Shown piece by piece: positions 1-12,389 of a stretch of DNA of 64,000 nt. The stretch is taken from positions 50,398,390 to 50,462,389 of the forward strand of contig CP092886.1 in assembly GCA_030710605.1 (NCBI GenBank). Direction: 5' to 3'. The number at the start of each line of letters is the position of its first letter. Position 1 is the first letter of the stretch. Under the pieces are notes generated by a model. The model was not told where the DNA came from, ran no database searches, and was given only the letters and a program-made list of their open reading frames with translations. A program made the translations under genes and the position numbers. This DNA comes from Cordylochernes scorpioides. Taxonomy: Eukaryota > Arthropoda > Arachnida > Pseudoscorpiones > Chernetidae.

Positions 1-1037
1 TCTCTCACACTTGTGACTCGCCTTTTAAATGATTAAATCATGTATTAGTTTTGACATTTAAAAATAATATATTTACTCTAATAAATATGTGGCGGCCAAC
101 AAGCCTCAGCCAGTGCGAGAACAGCTCGCTTCGCATGCGCGGCCGGCCAGTCACAGTCTGGACTTTGATGCGCGCGTCGAACAACAAAATTTCCTTCCAA
201 CGATTGTCCTATTTTTCCTGATTCTAAAAATTGAATTAATTTATTATTAAATAATATTTGTAGTAAACTTGGCAGCGATCAACACGCTACATATATAAAT
301 ATAATACATTTATTTATTTTTTAAATCTTTGAATTGTTTTGTATTCACCCCAAAGACCAATATTTTGGAATGCCAAAGATGCTGTTAATCAAAATTCGTA
401 ATTTTTAAAATTATTAAATATCTCCAAATATAACAATTATTTAATTTACATATAAACATCTTTATATTTGTTTACTCATTGGTGCTAAATTAATTTCATG
501 TTGAAAATGTTGCATTTAATTGATTTATATACATTTAGTGTATTAATGAAATTACAGAAACGCGATGAATGGTACAAGAAAATGCAAAATGCATAAAACT
601 TAGATGATTTCGAGAATGAGAACATTGTTGGTATGATTGTGAAAATTCAAAGTCTATTAGAGATATTATTACATGAATAGGTTGTGGTCCATCCACGATC
701 AGTAAAAAATTAAACAGGTGTGAATTGAGAAATAAATATTTGAAAGAACTTCGGTCTCCAGGGTAAGAAATCCTAGAGTATATAGGAACCTAGCTAAAAT
801 GGCATTAAAGGTAGGACACAGCCAAGGCTATATAGATAAAGTAAAATAAATTGATATCTTGTATAATCACCCTCGTAGATCTTTGTTAAGTCCTCCATTG
901 ATTCAATCTATATAACTTTAATAGTAGTGTAGGACAACATTGGGGAGATCAAATTATTAAAAGTAATCAGATGGGATCATGGCTTATTTTGGAGTTCTTA
1001 GTGTATAAGGTAAAATTAAGTAGCACTCGCAACTTAC
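1..1037. other. No host gene seen; AT-rich with a possible transposase relic
   Basis: This stretch lies beyond the last visible dynein exon on the - strand, so it is probably intron. I could not find the next exon. Bases of roughly 90-180 are GC-rich against an AT-rich background. On the + strand near 640-770 a decayed translation resembles the helix-turn-helix of Tc1/mariner transposases (residues like GCGPSTISKKL followed by KYLKELRSPG), with stop codons. That relic is weak and could be chance. Confidence 0.35.
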
Positions 1038-1439
1038 AAGCGTGATTTCACGATCTTCGGTAGACACGAGTCGGTCGTGGAAGACACGAAGACACTCATT
1101 GCGCCAAACACGCACAAAGTGGTATGACTGTTGGAAATATTTATCGGTGGACAGACAGATACCGCCGAAAACTCGGGACAGGTCACGAAGGCTGTAGATG
1201 TAATGGAATTTGGTAGGAGTGGGTGGAAGCTTCTCTAATAGAAACTGGTAGAGCTTGATGGTCATCGTGGTCAAAATGCTGGCGTGTGACTTCAAATCGC
1301 CTTCAAAGCTATTGAGATGACCATCGATAATTGAAGAGTATATGTAATGGATGGTTTTCTCATGAGGAATAGTCGCATTGAAGACACATAAATGAGAAAT
1401 AAATCGCGGATTAACGTAGTTGCGACCACCGCCAATAAG
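1038..1439 (-). CDS. DNAH10-like: Axonemal dynein heavy chain exon, AAA3 region (partial gene)
   Basis: This exon encodes 134 residues of the motor ring of an axonemal dynein heavy chain, the ATPase that slides microtubule doublets in cilia and flagella. The translation shows the dynein signature GGGRN near its start, then a variant of the family's PRFIS-FSVFN stretch, YSSI, LPPTPTKFHYI, LRDLSRVFGG and VWRNECLRVFHDRL. These are typical of the AAA3 module and its lid. The exon is bounded by an acceptor (tgtgtgcag, AG at 1441-1440) and a donor (gtaagt from 1037 downward), both in phase 0. The exon at 2112-2246 lies directly upstream, and joining them gives the expected MGK-GGGRN order. The resemblance to DNAH10 is from memory of the family; that it is axonemal dynein is secure. 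Confidence 0.85.
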
Positions 1440-2111
1440 CTGCACACACATGCTGTTTATTACAAAATTATATTTTGAGAAGAGCAACCTAAACATTTAA
1501 AATTAATTTTGTATCTCTTTTCCTTTATACTATATTGAAAATCGATAGAGCTATCCAAAATAATTGTTCTTCATAAGACGTATATCTTTTAATCCTCACC
1601 CATTTCCGGAATATTACGAGAAACCTACATATGTGAGGAAACACAGAGCGTCTCATATTTATGAATTGAAAAATTTACGCATATTTTAAAACAAAGACAG
1701 TTATTAAATTTTGGACTTTGTTTTTAAAAAAAAAAACACACTCTCCTTTCTGCAATGGAAGTTTACTGTTTACTGAATTATAACAAAATAATATTTATGT
1801 AAAAGGGCATAAATAATATTTATTTTGGATTTATATTTATATTTCTATATATCTTTTGCTTTTTATTCCAAGGAGAGGGTTGAGAAAGAACCTGAATTAT
1901 TGGATTTCTTCCTCCTTTGAGGTCTGGAACAATCGCTAAAATTCATATCTTCCAACAGTCTCCGAGTTGAAATCGTGCATCATCCACACACAGAGACATC
2001 GTATTTATATAATTTATAAATTTACATGATATCAATACATATAACTTAAATATAAGGGGAACTATATATGCTACTATAAAGTATAGAGGTTAATCATCCA
2101 AAATAGATTAC

Positions 2112-2246
2112 CTTTCCCATAGCAGCGAAAAATTTCCAATCTTTGAAGATCTTCCACGATTTCAATTTGCCTCGACCATAGAAGCCTTTCTTTTCTAAAA
2201 GCAGTCTAAAAAAAGCTATAGACTGTTTCGTTCCATATGGATCCGC
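2112..2246 (-). CDS. DNAH10-like: Axonemal dynein heavy chain exon, AAA3 region (partial gene)
   Basis: A 45-codon exon that no long ORF reveals. On the - strand, between an AG acceptor (gattacag) and a donor (gtaatc), it encodes DPYGTKQSIAFFRLLLEKK and, further on, GRGK, ending FFAAMGK. In dynein heavy chains the equivalent stretch is D-YGTQQPIALL-LLLE-...-AAMGK followed by AGGGRN, the core of AAA3. Length is exactly 135 bases and both ends are in phase 0, so it splices cleanly to the exon at 1439-1038 across an intron of 672 bases. The exons upstream in the protein (AAA1, AAA2) would lie to the right but are not found before the gap at 2492. Confidence 0.8.
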
Positions 2247-2491
2247 CTGTAATCAAACAGGTATCAAACATTTATTTTATTATACACCAAATGTTTATAA
2301 ATACATACATATATGGAATGTGATAAATACACGTATTGACCATTAGAATTTAATACCTATTTAATTTAGACTGCGTTTTAGGGCATTTTTTTACCATAAA
2401 AATATCATTTATATTCGAAGAAAATATTTTACCATACAATTAACATTGAGATTTAGAATATTGTCTAGCGCGTGGTATCTATAATAAGTTT

Positions 2492-2591
2492 NNNNNNNNN
2501 NNNNNNNNNNNNNNNNNNNNNNNNNNNNNNNNNNNNNNNNNNNNNNNNNNNNNNNNNNNNNNNNNNNNNNNNNNNNNNNNNNNNNNNNNNN
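2492..2591. other. 100-base assembly gap
   Basis: A run of exactly 100 N, the usual mark of a scaffold join of unknown size. Its left side is dynein intron and its right side begins abruptly inside a repeated non-LTR sequence also present near 13790. The order and orientation of the two sides is therefore not proven by sequence. Confidence 0.95.
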
Positions 2592-4388
2592 CACATTAAT
2601 GAGAGGACTGGAGAAGTGGGCAATGAAACTCAAAATGACAATAAACCCAATAAACACAAACCTATAGGTCTCCTTCTCTGACAGGAAAAAAGGCATGAAT
2701 TCAACTCCAAAATAAGCATAAACAATCATATAATTGATAAAATTTGATCTGCAAATTACCTAGGTGTGATACTAGATGAGGAATTGCGATTTACAGAACA
2801 CATAATTAGCACCTCAAATAGAGCTACCAGAAACCTAAACATTCTGAGAAGGCTATGTGGAACAAATTGGGGAGCAAAACCCCAAAATTCTCAGAATAAC
2901 ATATATCACCTTAATAAGGCCAATAATGGAATATGCAACACCTGTTTGGGCTCCCTCAAGTTCATCACTAAAATGAAGACTAGACAGTGTTCAAGCAAAA
3001 GCGGCCAAATTAATCACTGGTTCTATTTCAAATACCAACAATTAGAAAATTCAGAGAGAATGTGGTCTAGACCTACTTGAAAGCAGAAGACAATTAAAAA
3101 CAATAAAATTCACCGATAGCTTAAAACTAAAGAAACTGAACACATATCCCATAGAACCTATTTAAACTGGACACAAAAAGAAAGGCTCAAAAGATCTTCA
3201 ACACTTCAGTACAACAACAATATTAGAAAGAGCATAAAAATGAAACCTAATGAATTTCAAAATCGAGAATAGCCAATATTTCCTACCCCATTGCCATCAA
3301 ATGTAATCATCAATCTTAACCTGAATGAACCCTGCAATAAAAAAAAAGAGAACAAAAACCTACTTAAAAGAAAGGACTTGACACAATTGGTTTATGCGAT
3401 CAGATAAATCTTTTAACAGCATATACAGATGGATCATCACACCTTACCATAAGTAATGGAGGGGCTGAATTAACATAATACTGCAAGATGGAACATACAT
3501 CAAAATCAAAGAAGGAGCAAGAAAGATTTCGTCAAACTTCACTTGTGAACTGACAGCTATCTGGAAAGCTCTTGATGTATGCCTGAACCAACCATCCCTG
3601 CATCAAGCAGAAGGAATTATAATATACCGTACAACGACTTCATATCCGATCTAGAAGCAATTCAGAAGGGCAATACTATAATCACACAGAAAATACACTC
3701 GTTACTTACTCAACTGATATCATTGGAGAATAACTGCATTCTACAATGGATTCCTGCCAGTGTTTGGATCGGGGGTAATGAAATGGCAATTGAATTTGCA
3801 AAAGAAGCCAGAAAGTTTAGCCAAAGGAAAGAACAAATGTCATTATTTGACGCTAATTCTTTTGCAAAATACAAGATAATTAAACAAAAAATAAGAAAAG
3901 ATCAAAATGTGAAATAAACTCCGAGAGAAAAATGACAAAACTATAACAAGATTTAGAACAAAACATTATAAAGGATGACAATACATCCAGATGGCACAAG
4001 AACCTATAGAACATGCAACAACTGTCCTGGTGTGGAACTAACACCTACCCACATATTCTCATGCCCGCAGCCTTGCAGAAAATTGACATAGACCCAGAGC
4101 AGCTGCTTTACACACCCAAGATAGTGGACAATGCTGCTGCTGCAGTGATAGAGAGATGCATGGACAATCTGAGGCTATTTATTGGACACGACAAAAACAA
4201 CAACGGCATTCCAGAGTAAAATAAATCATCTGAGATAGATACATATTTTTCAAATGAATTAAAATAAATATAATCGATACTGAGAGAAAGTTGAATTAAA
4301 AAAATAGAAAATTATTATTTTCGAAATTTAAAAAGCTGAGAGGATTCCAGCAAACCGCATCTAAAATATCTTTTTTTTTTTTTGCTAC
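2592..4388 (+). pseudogene. Decayed non-LTR retrotransposon, RT thumb and RNase H part (composite copy X)
   Basis: Broken coding sequence of a jockey/I-type non-LTR retrotransposon. Readable parts are the end of the reverse transcriptase (YLGVILDEELRFTEHI, RNLNILRRL; 2758-3060), an RNase H region near 3420-3830 (AYTDGSS, ELTAIWKALDVC, then a decayed IPA-V-IGGNEMA), and a Cys/His tail with LFIGHDKNNNGIPE (4013-4219). Stops and frameshifts break it throughout. It is a near copy of 13787-15540, including the sequence that follows, so it belongs to the same composite element. Its left half is lost at the N gap. Confidence 0.75.
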
Positions 4389-4777
4389 ATGTTTAAATTT
4401 GCATATACCTATTTTACATATCTCAGATTGTATTTAAAAATCGTTAACCATTTCTTCAAACTTTTGGCGAAATGGTGTTTTATTAATTTATCATTTGATA
4501 TTATTAGGGTTCTTTCCTGGTATTCAAAAAGAAAAAATACGTGTCGATCAGTTATATTTTTCAATTTATCAAACAATTTAGCCGCTGAATATCTGATTCT
4601 GGTAGAGCGCCATCTAGCGAATAAAATTTTAACTAAAATCAATTTCGAATTTTTCATTATTTGCCATAAAAAATCCCATTGCATCCTGAACACAATGGTG
4701 TTTACCGCATTGCTCTAGCGCAAATATTCGCGGAGTTATTAATTTTTAAAGTTGTGCGGGACTTTTGGATCACCCTG
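4389..4777 (-). repeat. Right terminal inverted repeat of composite copy X
   Basis: About 390 bases ending ...TGGATCACCCTG at 4777. It is the inverse of 4784-5190 and near-identical to 15545-15947. The terminal sequence CAGGGTGATCCAAAAGTCCC (read from the end inward) is the outer tip. It abuts the left end of copy Y with only TATATA (4778-4783) between them. Confidence 0.75.
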
Positions 4778-4783
4778 TATATA

Positions 4784-5190
4784 CAGGGTGATCCAAAAGT
4801 CCCGCACAACTTTAAAAATTAATAACTCCGTGAATATTTGCGCTAGAGCAATGCGGTAAACACCATTGTGTTCAGGATGCAATGGGATTTTTTATGGCAA
4901 ATAATGAAAAATTCGAAATCGATTTTAGTTACAACTTTATTCGCTAGATGGCGCTCAACCAGAATCAGAGATTCAGCGGCCAAATTGTTTGATAAATTGA
5001 AAAATATAACTAGAAGACACGTATTTTTCCTTTTTGAATACCAGGAAAGAACCCTAATATTATCAGATGATAAATTAATAAAACACCATATCGCCAAAAG
5101 TTAGAAGAAATGGTTAACGATTTTTAAATACAATCTGAGATATGTAAAATAGGTATATGCAAATTAAAACATGTAGCAAAAGATATCTAT
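4784..5190 (+). repeat. Left terminal inverted repeat of composite copy Y
   Basis: Begins CAGGGTGATCCAAAAG at 4784, just after TATATA. It matches 61541-61930 directly and 4389-4777 and 15545-15947 in reverse. With copy X it forms a palindrome of roughly 800 bases centred on 4780. Confidence 0.75.
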
Positions 5191-5880
5191 ATTTTAGATG
5201 GGGTTTTATGAAATAGATTGAATGTTTGAAAAACACTGCTGATATCAATACACGATTTTTGAAATGTTAATATAGTACCAAAAATTATGATGGCACTACT
5301 AATTGGATTTCGTGCTATAAGGAATGTATAGTTTCTTGACTAATTGGCGTCACTTGACTATTTAACTGGATATTTGTCATGATCCAAAAATGAAATATAG
5401 AGGGGGTGACAAAATATATTTGTCGTACTTTATTCCAAATATCCTACGGGTTTGTCAAATGTTATCATTGTTTATTATACTTTACATAATATTGAAAATG
5501 TATCCCCTAAAAAAATCATTTTAAATCGACCTTTTGCGTTGAAAAACGTGGTAGTAAAATCATTTTATATTATTTTTTGCGCAAAATTTCTAAAGTTGGG
5601 GGGGGGGGATACAGAGAATATTCCTTATGCTATTTCTTCTAATGAGCGAAAAGCGATACACTAAACATAAGGGGTAAAATTGTGTATACCAGTGTTATTC
5701 GAGAAGTTTTAACACTTTGGCCTGCACGACATAATATAAGATGTGGGCAAATGACAAACAAAAAAATTACTGTTCACAGAAAAAAAAAGGGTCAAGATGT
5801 GAGGACAGCATTTATTATTCCCATAACCCAAAACAAAGAGCTGCAAAATATAACACATGAGGTAACTGCCTTCTCTCTTG

Positions 5881-6999
5881 TATTAGGTCACAATCCTTGC
5901 TCAATGTGGCGCCCTTCATTCTCAAACACCGCCTGCAGACGATAGATGAAAGAATGGTCCCAATTAAATAGTTGAAATTTATAAAACGTGCCATCTGATA
6001 GAAGCCTTCAACATGGCCAATGTGGTAGGCCGACATCGATAAAAACGCGACTTAATGTACCCCCATAACCGAAATTGTAAGGTGTCAAGTCTGGTGATAT
6101 TGGAGGCCACTGGTATATAAAGTGGCGACTTATCAACGAATTTCACCGAACGTATCCTTCAGCAATTGTTTGGCACCGCGGGAGATATGAGGAGGTCCTC
6201 CATCTTGCATGAATGTTATTTCGCTGAGTGCTTGTCTGTCCTGCAATATGGGAATAACCTTTTCTCTCAAAAGTTGAAAATAACGTTCACCAGTTACAAA
6301 AACGGTTTTAAAAGTTCTTCCATTGATTTTTTCAAAGAAAAATGGCCCAATAATAAAAGAAGAAGTGAACCCACACAAAACTGTTACCTGGGCTGATGAA
6401 GTGGTATTTCTGTAAAAATCCTAGGGTTTTCTGTTGCCAAAATGAGGCAGTTTTGAATGTTAAATTCTCCCTTTAGATAAAAGTGAGCATCATCTGTTCT
6501 TAGAACATTTGACAGCCAGTTTTCATCAATATCAATTTGCCGGAAAACCCATGCAGCGAATTCTTGACGCTTCTCAAAATCGCTGACTTTCAACTCGTGA
6601 AAACTTTGAATTTTGTTAGGGTATTTTTATAGATAAATTCTAAATGTGTGTTCTCTTTAAACTGTTCCATACGAAATCCCCGTTTGTCAAGAAACTTGTC
6701 TAGCACTTACTTCTCCATACGTGGATAACGTTTCAATAGCTTCAGCATTCTGCAAAACCGTAACAGCCACTGACTTGCATGTCGATGGTCTTCCACTCCG
6801 AGGTTTTGCTTCCAGAGATCCAGTTTCCTCAAAACCTTTAATCAATCGCTTTAGAGAGTAGCAACTCATTGGTCCTTTACCGCTTCGAATATCTTTCAAG
6901 GAACGAAACGCTCGTAAAGCTTCAGTGGCAGATTCTGAATCACAATTTAAAAATTCACCAAGAGTGCTTTATCCTGTAGTGACGGCATTCCAGGGGGAA
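5881..6999 (-). pseudogene. Decayed mariner-like transposase (copy Y)
   Basis: Relic of a Tc1/mariner-superfamily transposase. From its start (right) to end (left) the - strand shows a helix-turn-helix/linker piece (GSLEAKPRSGRPST, 6687-6899), a catalytic piece with W-S-VL-TDDAHF (6384-6593), another with GPFFFEKINGR, ITFMQDGGPPHI and LLKDTFGE (6133-6378), and a C-terminal stretch ending HIEQGL near 5895. The first two catalytic aspartates sit in TDDAHF and MQDGGPPH. The third is expected in the NLTPCDF motif, readable in copy Z. Stops and frameshifts separate the pieces. Assignment to the superfamily is firm; the exact clade is not. Confidence 0.7.
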
Positions 7000-7199
7000 G
7001 GGGAGAAGTCCGACCACACCTCCTTGCGGTCCCCCCTGGACCCTTGGAATATTTGACCAAATTCTGGTTCGTTTCAAAGATGAATAACGTTGCAACGGCA
7101 CCCATTTTCAAATGAACAGCAAAACTGATATCTCCAGTAATGCTACCGCGTCCGGAGTAACCGCCGCGTCAGGAGCTGCAGCTCGAGCTCATGATGAGA

Positions 7200-9311
7200 A
7201 ATATACTACGAGGACACAATTCAATCTACTACAACTCAATATAAATGGTACCCAGAGGAAAATAAAGAGCTGACTTGTTTTTTCTGTGACAACAATGTAC
7301 ATCAATTGAAAAACTCTGTAAGATTTATAAATGAGTTAAACAAAGCATCAAGGGCTGCGTATCTTTTATTAGCACGAATATAAAATTTATATAATAAAAG
7401 ATACGCAGCCCTTGATGCTTTGTTCAACTCATTTATTTAATTAACAATCTACATATTACTTGTCCTCAGGAGACAAAATTGAAACCGAATCTGAGATTAA
7501 ATATCAAAGATTATACAACACTACGGAAGGACAGACCGGGAAAATTCGGAGGAGGACTTGCCGTTTTGATTAAAACTCTAAAAATCAAATTTAAGGAAAT
7601 CGCCTATAATCAGAGTAAGCCTAGAGAAAGCACGACAGAAGCTCAAGCAATAGAAATCTATCTTACAGATAAAACAATTCCAATCATAAATGTTTATCAC
7701 CACGATAATACTAGCATCAATACAGGCCTGATAGAGACATTAAGTGAAGCGTCTTCGGATATCGCAATCATACTTGGTGATTTTAACGCCGAAAGACCAA
7801 CTTGGGGATCACCTGTCCAGGATAACATAGGTCAGCAGGTTGAGGACATGCTAACCGACCTCGACCGTACTCCGTTAAATAACGAAAAGAACACCTATCT
7901 ATTCAAGTCCACAGGCACAGAATCCGCAATAGATATCACAGCGATAAATTACAACATCGCACCCACAACACAATGGAAAATTCTGAAAGGTGCAATCAGT
8001 GACCACATACCAATTTTAACAACCGTAAAATTCAAATTTGAGAATTTCCAACAGAATAAAAGAACACTGGAAAAAATTCACAGAAAAGCTAGAAGAAATG
8101 TGCAACGAAAAATTAAATCACAGAACGATTGGCAAAAAATTGGAAAAATTCTCTTCGAACATATCCAAAGCTGCAAAAGTCTCGATACCTAGAGGTAGAC
8201 GTAAAGACCTGTGAATACTTTACTGGAAGGACCACAATATCGAGACAATGATTGCAGAGAGAGACAATATCAATGAACTTCTTAAAACAAATAAAACAGA
8301 AGAAATCATAAAGGAACTCATTGAAATTAGTCACAAATTAGAACAAGAAATTTGGATATTCAAACAAGAGAAAATGGGCAAAATTCTGCGAAAGAAATGG
8401 ATCCAAAAAAGGAAATCCATCACTGGAATATAATTAGTGTTATAAAACAATCAAACCCAACACAAATCCTCCAATACTCTAACCGATATGAATAGCGAAA
8501 ACGAACAAACAGATGGCTGAAATAATTGCTGAATATCTTTCAAGCACTTCCAGACTCAGCTATACGAATGAAGGCAAGACTCTAAAAAAAAGCGTAAACA
8601 GGTTAGTTAAACAAACAAGAAATTATCATCAACAAGATATTTACTCGAGAGACTTCACACTGAATGAGCTAAACTCATCAATAGGAAAGTTAATTCCAAG
8701 ATGTCACCTGGAGATGCTCTAATCTTTGGTGAAATGATTAAACACTTTGGAGACAAAGCTAAAAATCAACTCCTACGAATACTGAAGATTTCATGACAAA
8801 TTGGTAAACTACCAAAGAATTGGAAGATATCAATTATAGTGCCAATACTGAAACCAAATAAAGATGCCAAGGAATGCAAGAACTATCGGCCAATTGCTCT
8901 TACCAGCATACTTTGTAAAATAACAGAATGAATTATCCTTCTAGGCTCATAGTCTGGCTCACTAACAATAATAAAATAAACTACTACCAAACTGCCTAAA
9001 GATCCAGACACTGTACAACTGATAAACCGTTCTACTTCTGTCAATCAATAATAGATTTCTAGGAAAAACCGCCAAAGAAGACAACGGCCGTATTCCTGGA
9101 TATGACCTCAACTTTTGATCGAGTGTAGAAACTATTTGAAAGGCTGCACAACATCGGAGTAAGAGGAAAAACCTTAATCTAGATTTCAGAATTCTTATGG
9201 GGAAGAAGGATAAAGGTTCGGGTCAATGGAACATTTTCCAAGGACCGAACATGGGCTGGTGTACCTCAGGGATCTGTGCTCAGTCCTCTACTCTTCTCGC
9301 TATATATTAAC
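7200..9311 (+). pseudogene. Decayed non-LTR retrotransposon, endonuclease and RT (copy Y, 5' part)
   Basis: Relic of ORF2 of a jockey/I-type non-LTR element. It begins with NLLQLNINGTQRK near 7225, typical of the start of the AP-like endonuclease that nicks target DNA. A 237-codon open stretch (7479-8192) holds the rest of the endonuclease, with GGGLAVLIK, ILGDFNAERPTWGS and SDHIPI. The RT follows with CKNYRPIALTSILCKI near 8875 and AGVPQGSVLSPLLFSLYI near 9250, broken by many stops. It is cut at 9311 by the gypsy element and resumes after 13686. Confidence 0.8.
7331..7437. repeat. Short hairpin inside the non-LTR relic
   Basis: Two arms of about 42 bases (7331-7373 and 7396-7437), almost perfect inverted repeats (GCATCAAGGGCTGCGTATC and its complement), around a loop of about 22 bases. 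It splits the endonuclease reading frame, so it is either a small inserted foldback or a local inverted duplication. Confidence 0.7.
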
Positions 9312-9450
9312 TGTTGTTTATATAAATAGATGAATATTATTTGTATTATTTAAAGCCTCATTATATAAAAATATATGTATATATGAATTGGTAATTTGTT
9401 GTTGGCCATGATCAAGTTTGAGCTCTTGTACGTCTAATTACGACACAACA
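9312..9450 (+). repeat. 5' LTR of gypsy 1
   Basis: 139 bases from TGTTGTTTATATAAATAG to ACGACACAACA. It is followed by AAAAGTGGCGACGAGGATG, where the primer binding site is expected. Confidence 0.8.
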
Positions 9451-9580
9451 AAAGTGGCGACGAGGATGCGCGATCTACAGAGCCAGTAAAAAGATGAGGA
9501 AAACAGCGTCTATGCAAGTATAACAACTACATCTTTCAAACTATCTGGATCAAGAAAACAAAGGAGTAGAAAAGTTCAGC

Positions 9581-10330
9581 ATGACAAGTTCAAAGTTAAT
9601 AGTACCTTTTAGATGCTATAGCCCAGTGGAGGACACTTCGATCTTTTTGTACAAAATTTTGAGGCTTTCTTTTTGGCATCTGAAGGAGGAGATTAAAGTG
9701 CTGATTTTTACTTCGCTTTCAGATTATGAAACTTTGAAACAGGGAAACGACATTTTCGTCCTGGTCTAATGAAAGATCAACCCTATGATACTATCATTCA
9801 AAGAATAAAGCTGAATTTGGATCCAAAGAAGAAAGTGATACCACAGCGATGCAGATTTTTAAAGAGAATTCAACAGGAAGGAGAATCAATTTCGGAATAT
9901 CTTAGAGAATTGAAACATATATCAATAAATTGTAATTTCGGCGATATGCTGGGAACCATGTTGCGAGACCGTTTTGTGGCTGGAATCAAGTTGGAAAGCC
10001 TGCAAAAGAAGCTACTACAAGAAAATCGACGATGTCACTCTGGATAAAGTTTTGCAGTGGCGATCTCGTTCGAATTGGCGGAGATAAATACAAGAGAATT
10101 ACAAGATAAATTAGTGGCCAAGATATCCCCTGTGAATGGAAAAGATAAAAAGGGGTGAGTACAATAATAGTATGGTGCAGCATAGGCCTTTCAGGCAAAG
10201 GGGAGAAATAATGTGTTATAGATGTGGTGAAAGACATTCACACGTGGCCTCTGTTTGCCCTCATATAACAAAGACTGTTTTAAAATGTAAAAAACTGGGT
10301 CATTTAAGTAGGTTCTGCAAAGCTAGTAAA
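9581..10330 (+). pseudogene. Gypsy 1 gag relic
   Basis: Broken gag (capsid and nucleocapsid) of the gypsy element. The capsid-like part reads QEGESISEYLRELKHIS and RDRFVAGI (9769-10047). Two zinc-knuckle motifs follow: CYRCGERHSHVASVC near 10213 and a second, damaged one (CKKLGHLSRFC) near 10288. Frame changes occur at about 9770 and 10045. Confidence 0.75.
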
Positions 10331-12070
10331 AAAATGTGGGGATGTAAATTTGTACAAGAGGACTCTATATATTCTGTACAGGGCGAAACTGATGCCACAA
10401 TAAATTTAACAGTAGATGATTATTCTTTGTGCTTTACAATAGATACAGGAAGTCCAGTTACGTTAATACCTAAAGATATTCATGAGATTTATTGGCAAGG
10501 TAAAAAATTATTTCCAACAAATTTAAGATTAAAATCCTTTTGTGGTAAATCAATAGAGATTATAGGGCAAAGAAATGTTTTTGTAAAAGAAGCCAACCAA
10601 TATTTACGATTAATAGTTGTAAATGAAAAATCCAGGTGATTTTGTTAGAAAGAGAATGGCTTAAACAGTTAAAACTTGATTATTCTAGATTGTTCAGCAT
10701 TAAAAATTTAAATAATGAATCTAATAGAAATAGTTTGATTGTAAAAATAGGCAGATTTGTTTAACAAAGATTTGGGCTGTCTAAAGGATGTTAAAATAAA
10801 TTTTTATTTAAAAAAGGATGTGACTCCTGTGTTTTGTAAGGCCAGAAGTTTACCTTTCTCTCTAAAAAACAAAGTAGAGAATGAAATTGATCGTTTAGTG
10901 AATTCTTGCATTTTATAACCTATATTTCATGCATATTGGACCGCTCCAATTGTACCAGTATTAAAAAAGGATGGTAGTGTAAGTATATGTGGTGATTTTA
11001 GATGTACAGCTAATAAAGCAATAGAATTAGATAGGTATCCCATTCCATCGATCTATGAGATCTTTTCAAAATTATCTACAAGCACCGTACTTTCGACTCT
11101 AGACCTATCACAGGCTTACTTACAAGTAATGTTAGCGGAAGAAGCCAAAGCTGTTGTTGATATAAACACAACAAAGAGGTTGATTTCTTATAAAAGACTA
11201 CCATATGACGTAGCGGTAGCACCAAATAAATTTCAGAGGATTATGGAAGGTCTATTTGCTGATTTGCCAGGTGTGGCCTGCTACATAGATGATATTTTGG
11301 TTGCAGGAAAAGACTTTGAAGATCATGAACGAAAGTTGGATCTAGTGTTTAGATGATTGCTAGAAAAAGGTTTAAAGTTAAACAGATATAAATGTAAATT
11401 TAAAAAGAAATCGGTGGAATATTTAGGGTTTAAAATGGATAAATATGGACTGCATCCCTTAGAGAATAAAATTAAAGCAGTGATAGAGGCGCCTGAACCT
11501 AAAGAATGTTTCGAAATTAAGATCTTTCATAGGACTCTCAATTTATTATTATAGATTCATAAAGAATATAGAAAACATTTTTAACGCTATTATATCAACT
11601 TTTGAATAAAAAATGTAGATGGAATTGGACGAAAGAATATCGAATGTTATTTAAAAAATGTAAATCATTATTAATGGACTATGGACTATTATGGACAATG
11701 CGTAATTCTGAATCATAGAAATGATAGAAAGGAAGAATACCCTATAGCTTTTGCTTCTGGAACATTAACTGAAGCGGAAAAACGTTTCTCTCAACTAGAA
11801 AAGAAAGCGTTGAGCATAACCTTTGGCGTTGAGAAATTCAGACAATACTTACTGGAACGAAAATTTGTATTGCTCACAGACAACCGACCCTTAATTCATA
11901 TATATTCACCTCATAAACCAATTCCCATATGTGCATCATCCAGAATTAAAAGATGGTCCTTAAAATTAGCTGCATTTAATTATACTGTGGTATTTCGAAA
12001 AACTAGTGATAATTCCAATGTTGACGCATTGTCACGTCTTCCTTTAGAATCGAGTGTCAGGGAGTCTCTT
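10331..12070 (+). pseudogene. Gypsy 1 protease, reverse transcriptase and RNase H relic
   Basis: Protease active site FTIDTGSPVTLIP lies near 10432, in one open frame with the second zinc knuckle. The RT follows with LDLSQAYLQV near 11101 and the catalytic YIDDILVAG near 11284. RNase H spans about 11681-12060 (YPIAFASGTL, LEKKALSITFGVEKFRQYL, DNRPL). Stops near 10640, 10918, 11355 and 11554 and frame changes make it non-functional. The order PR-RT-RH before integrase is that of Ty3/gypsy. Confidence 0.8.
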
Positions 12071-12389
12071 GATGAAGACCAGGTACTTCTTCTCAGGAAG
12101 TTGAATGAGGTACCTTTCTCTTTTATGGAGGTGGCATATGAGACGCCCCTAGATAAAATACTGTCTATAGTATTAAGGAATGTTAGAGAAGGCAACTGTG
12201 TGTGTGTGTGTGTGGAAATTCATAAGGGTACCGAGAGAAACCCCACTAGCTCCTCATTATAAGATCAATGAGGAATTAAGTTTGGAGTTTGGTTGTCTTC
12301 AATGGCGTGAAAGAGTGGTAATTCCCCTAAAATTAAGATCTTTAATTTTAAATGACTTGCATGAAATACACATGGGGATTGTTAAAATG

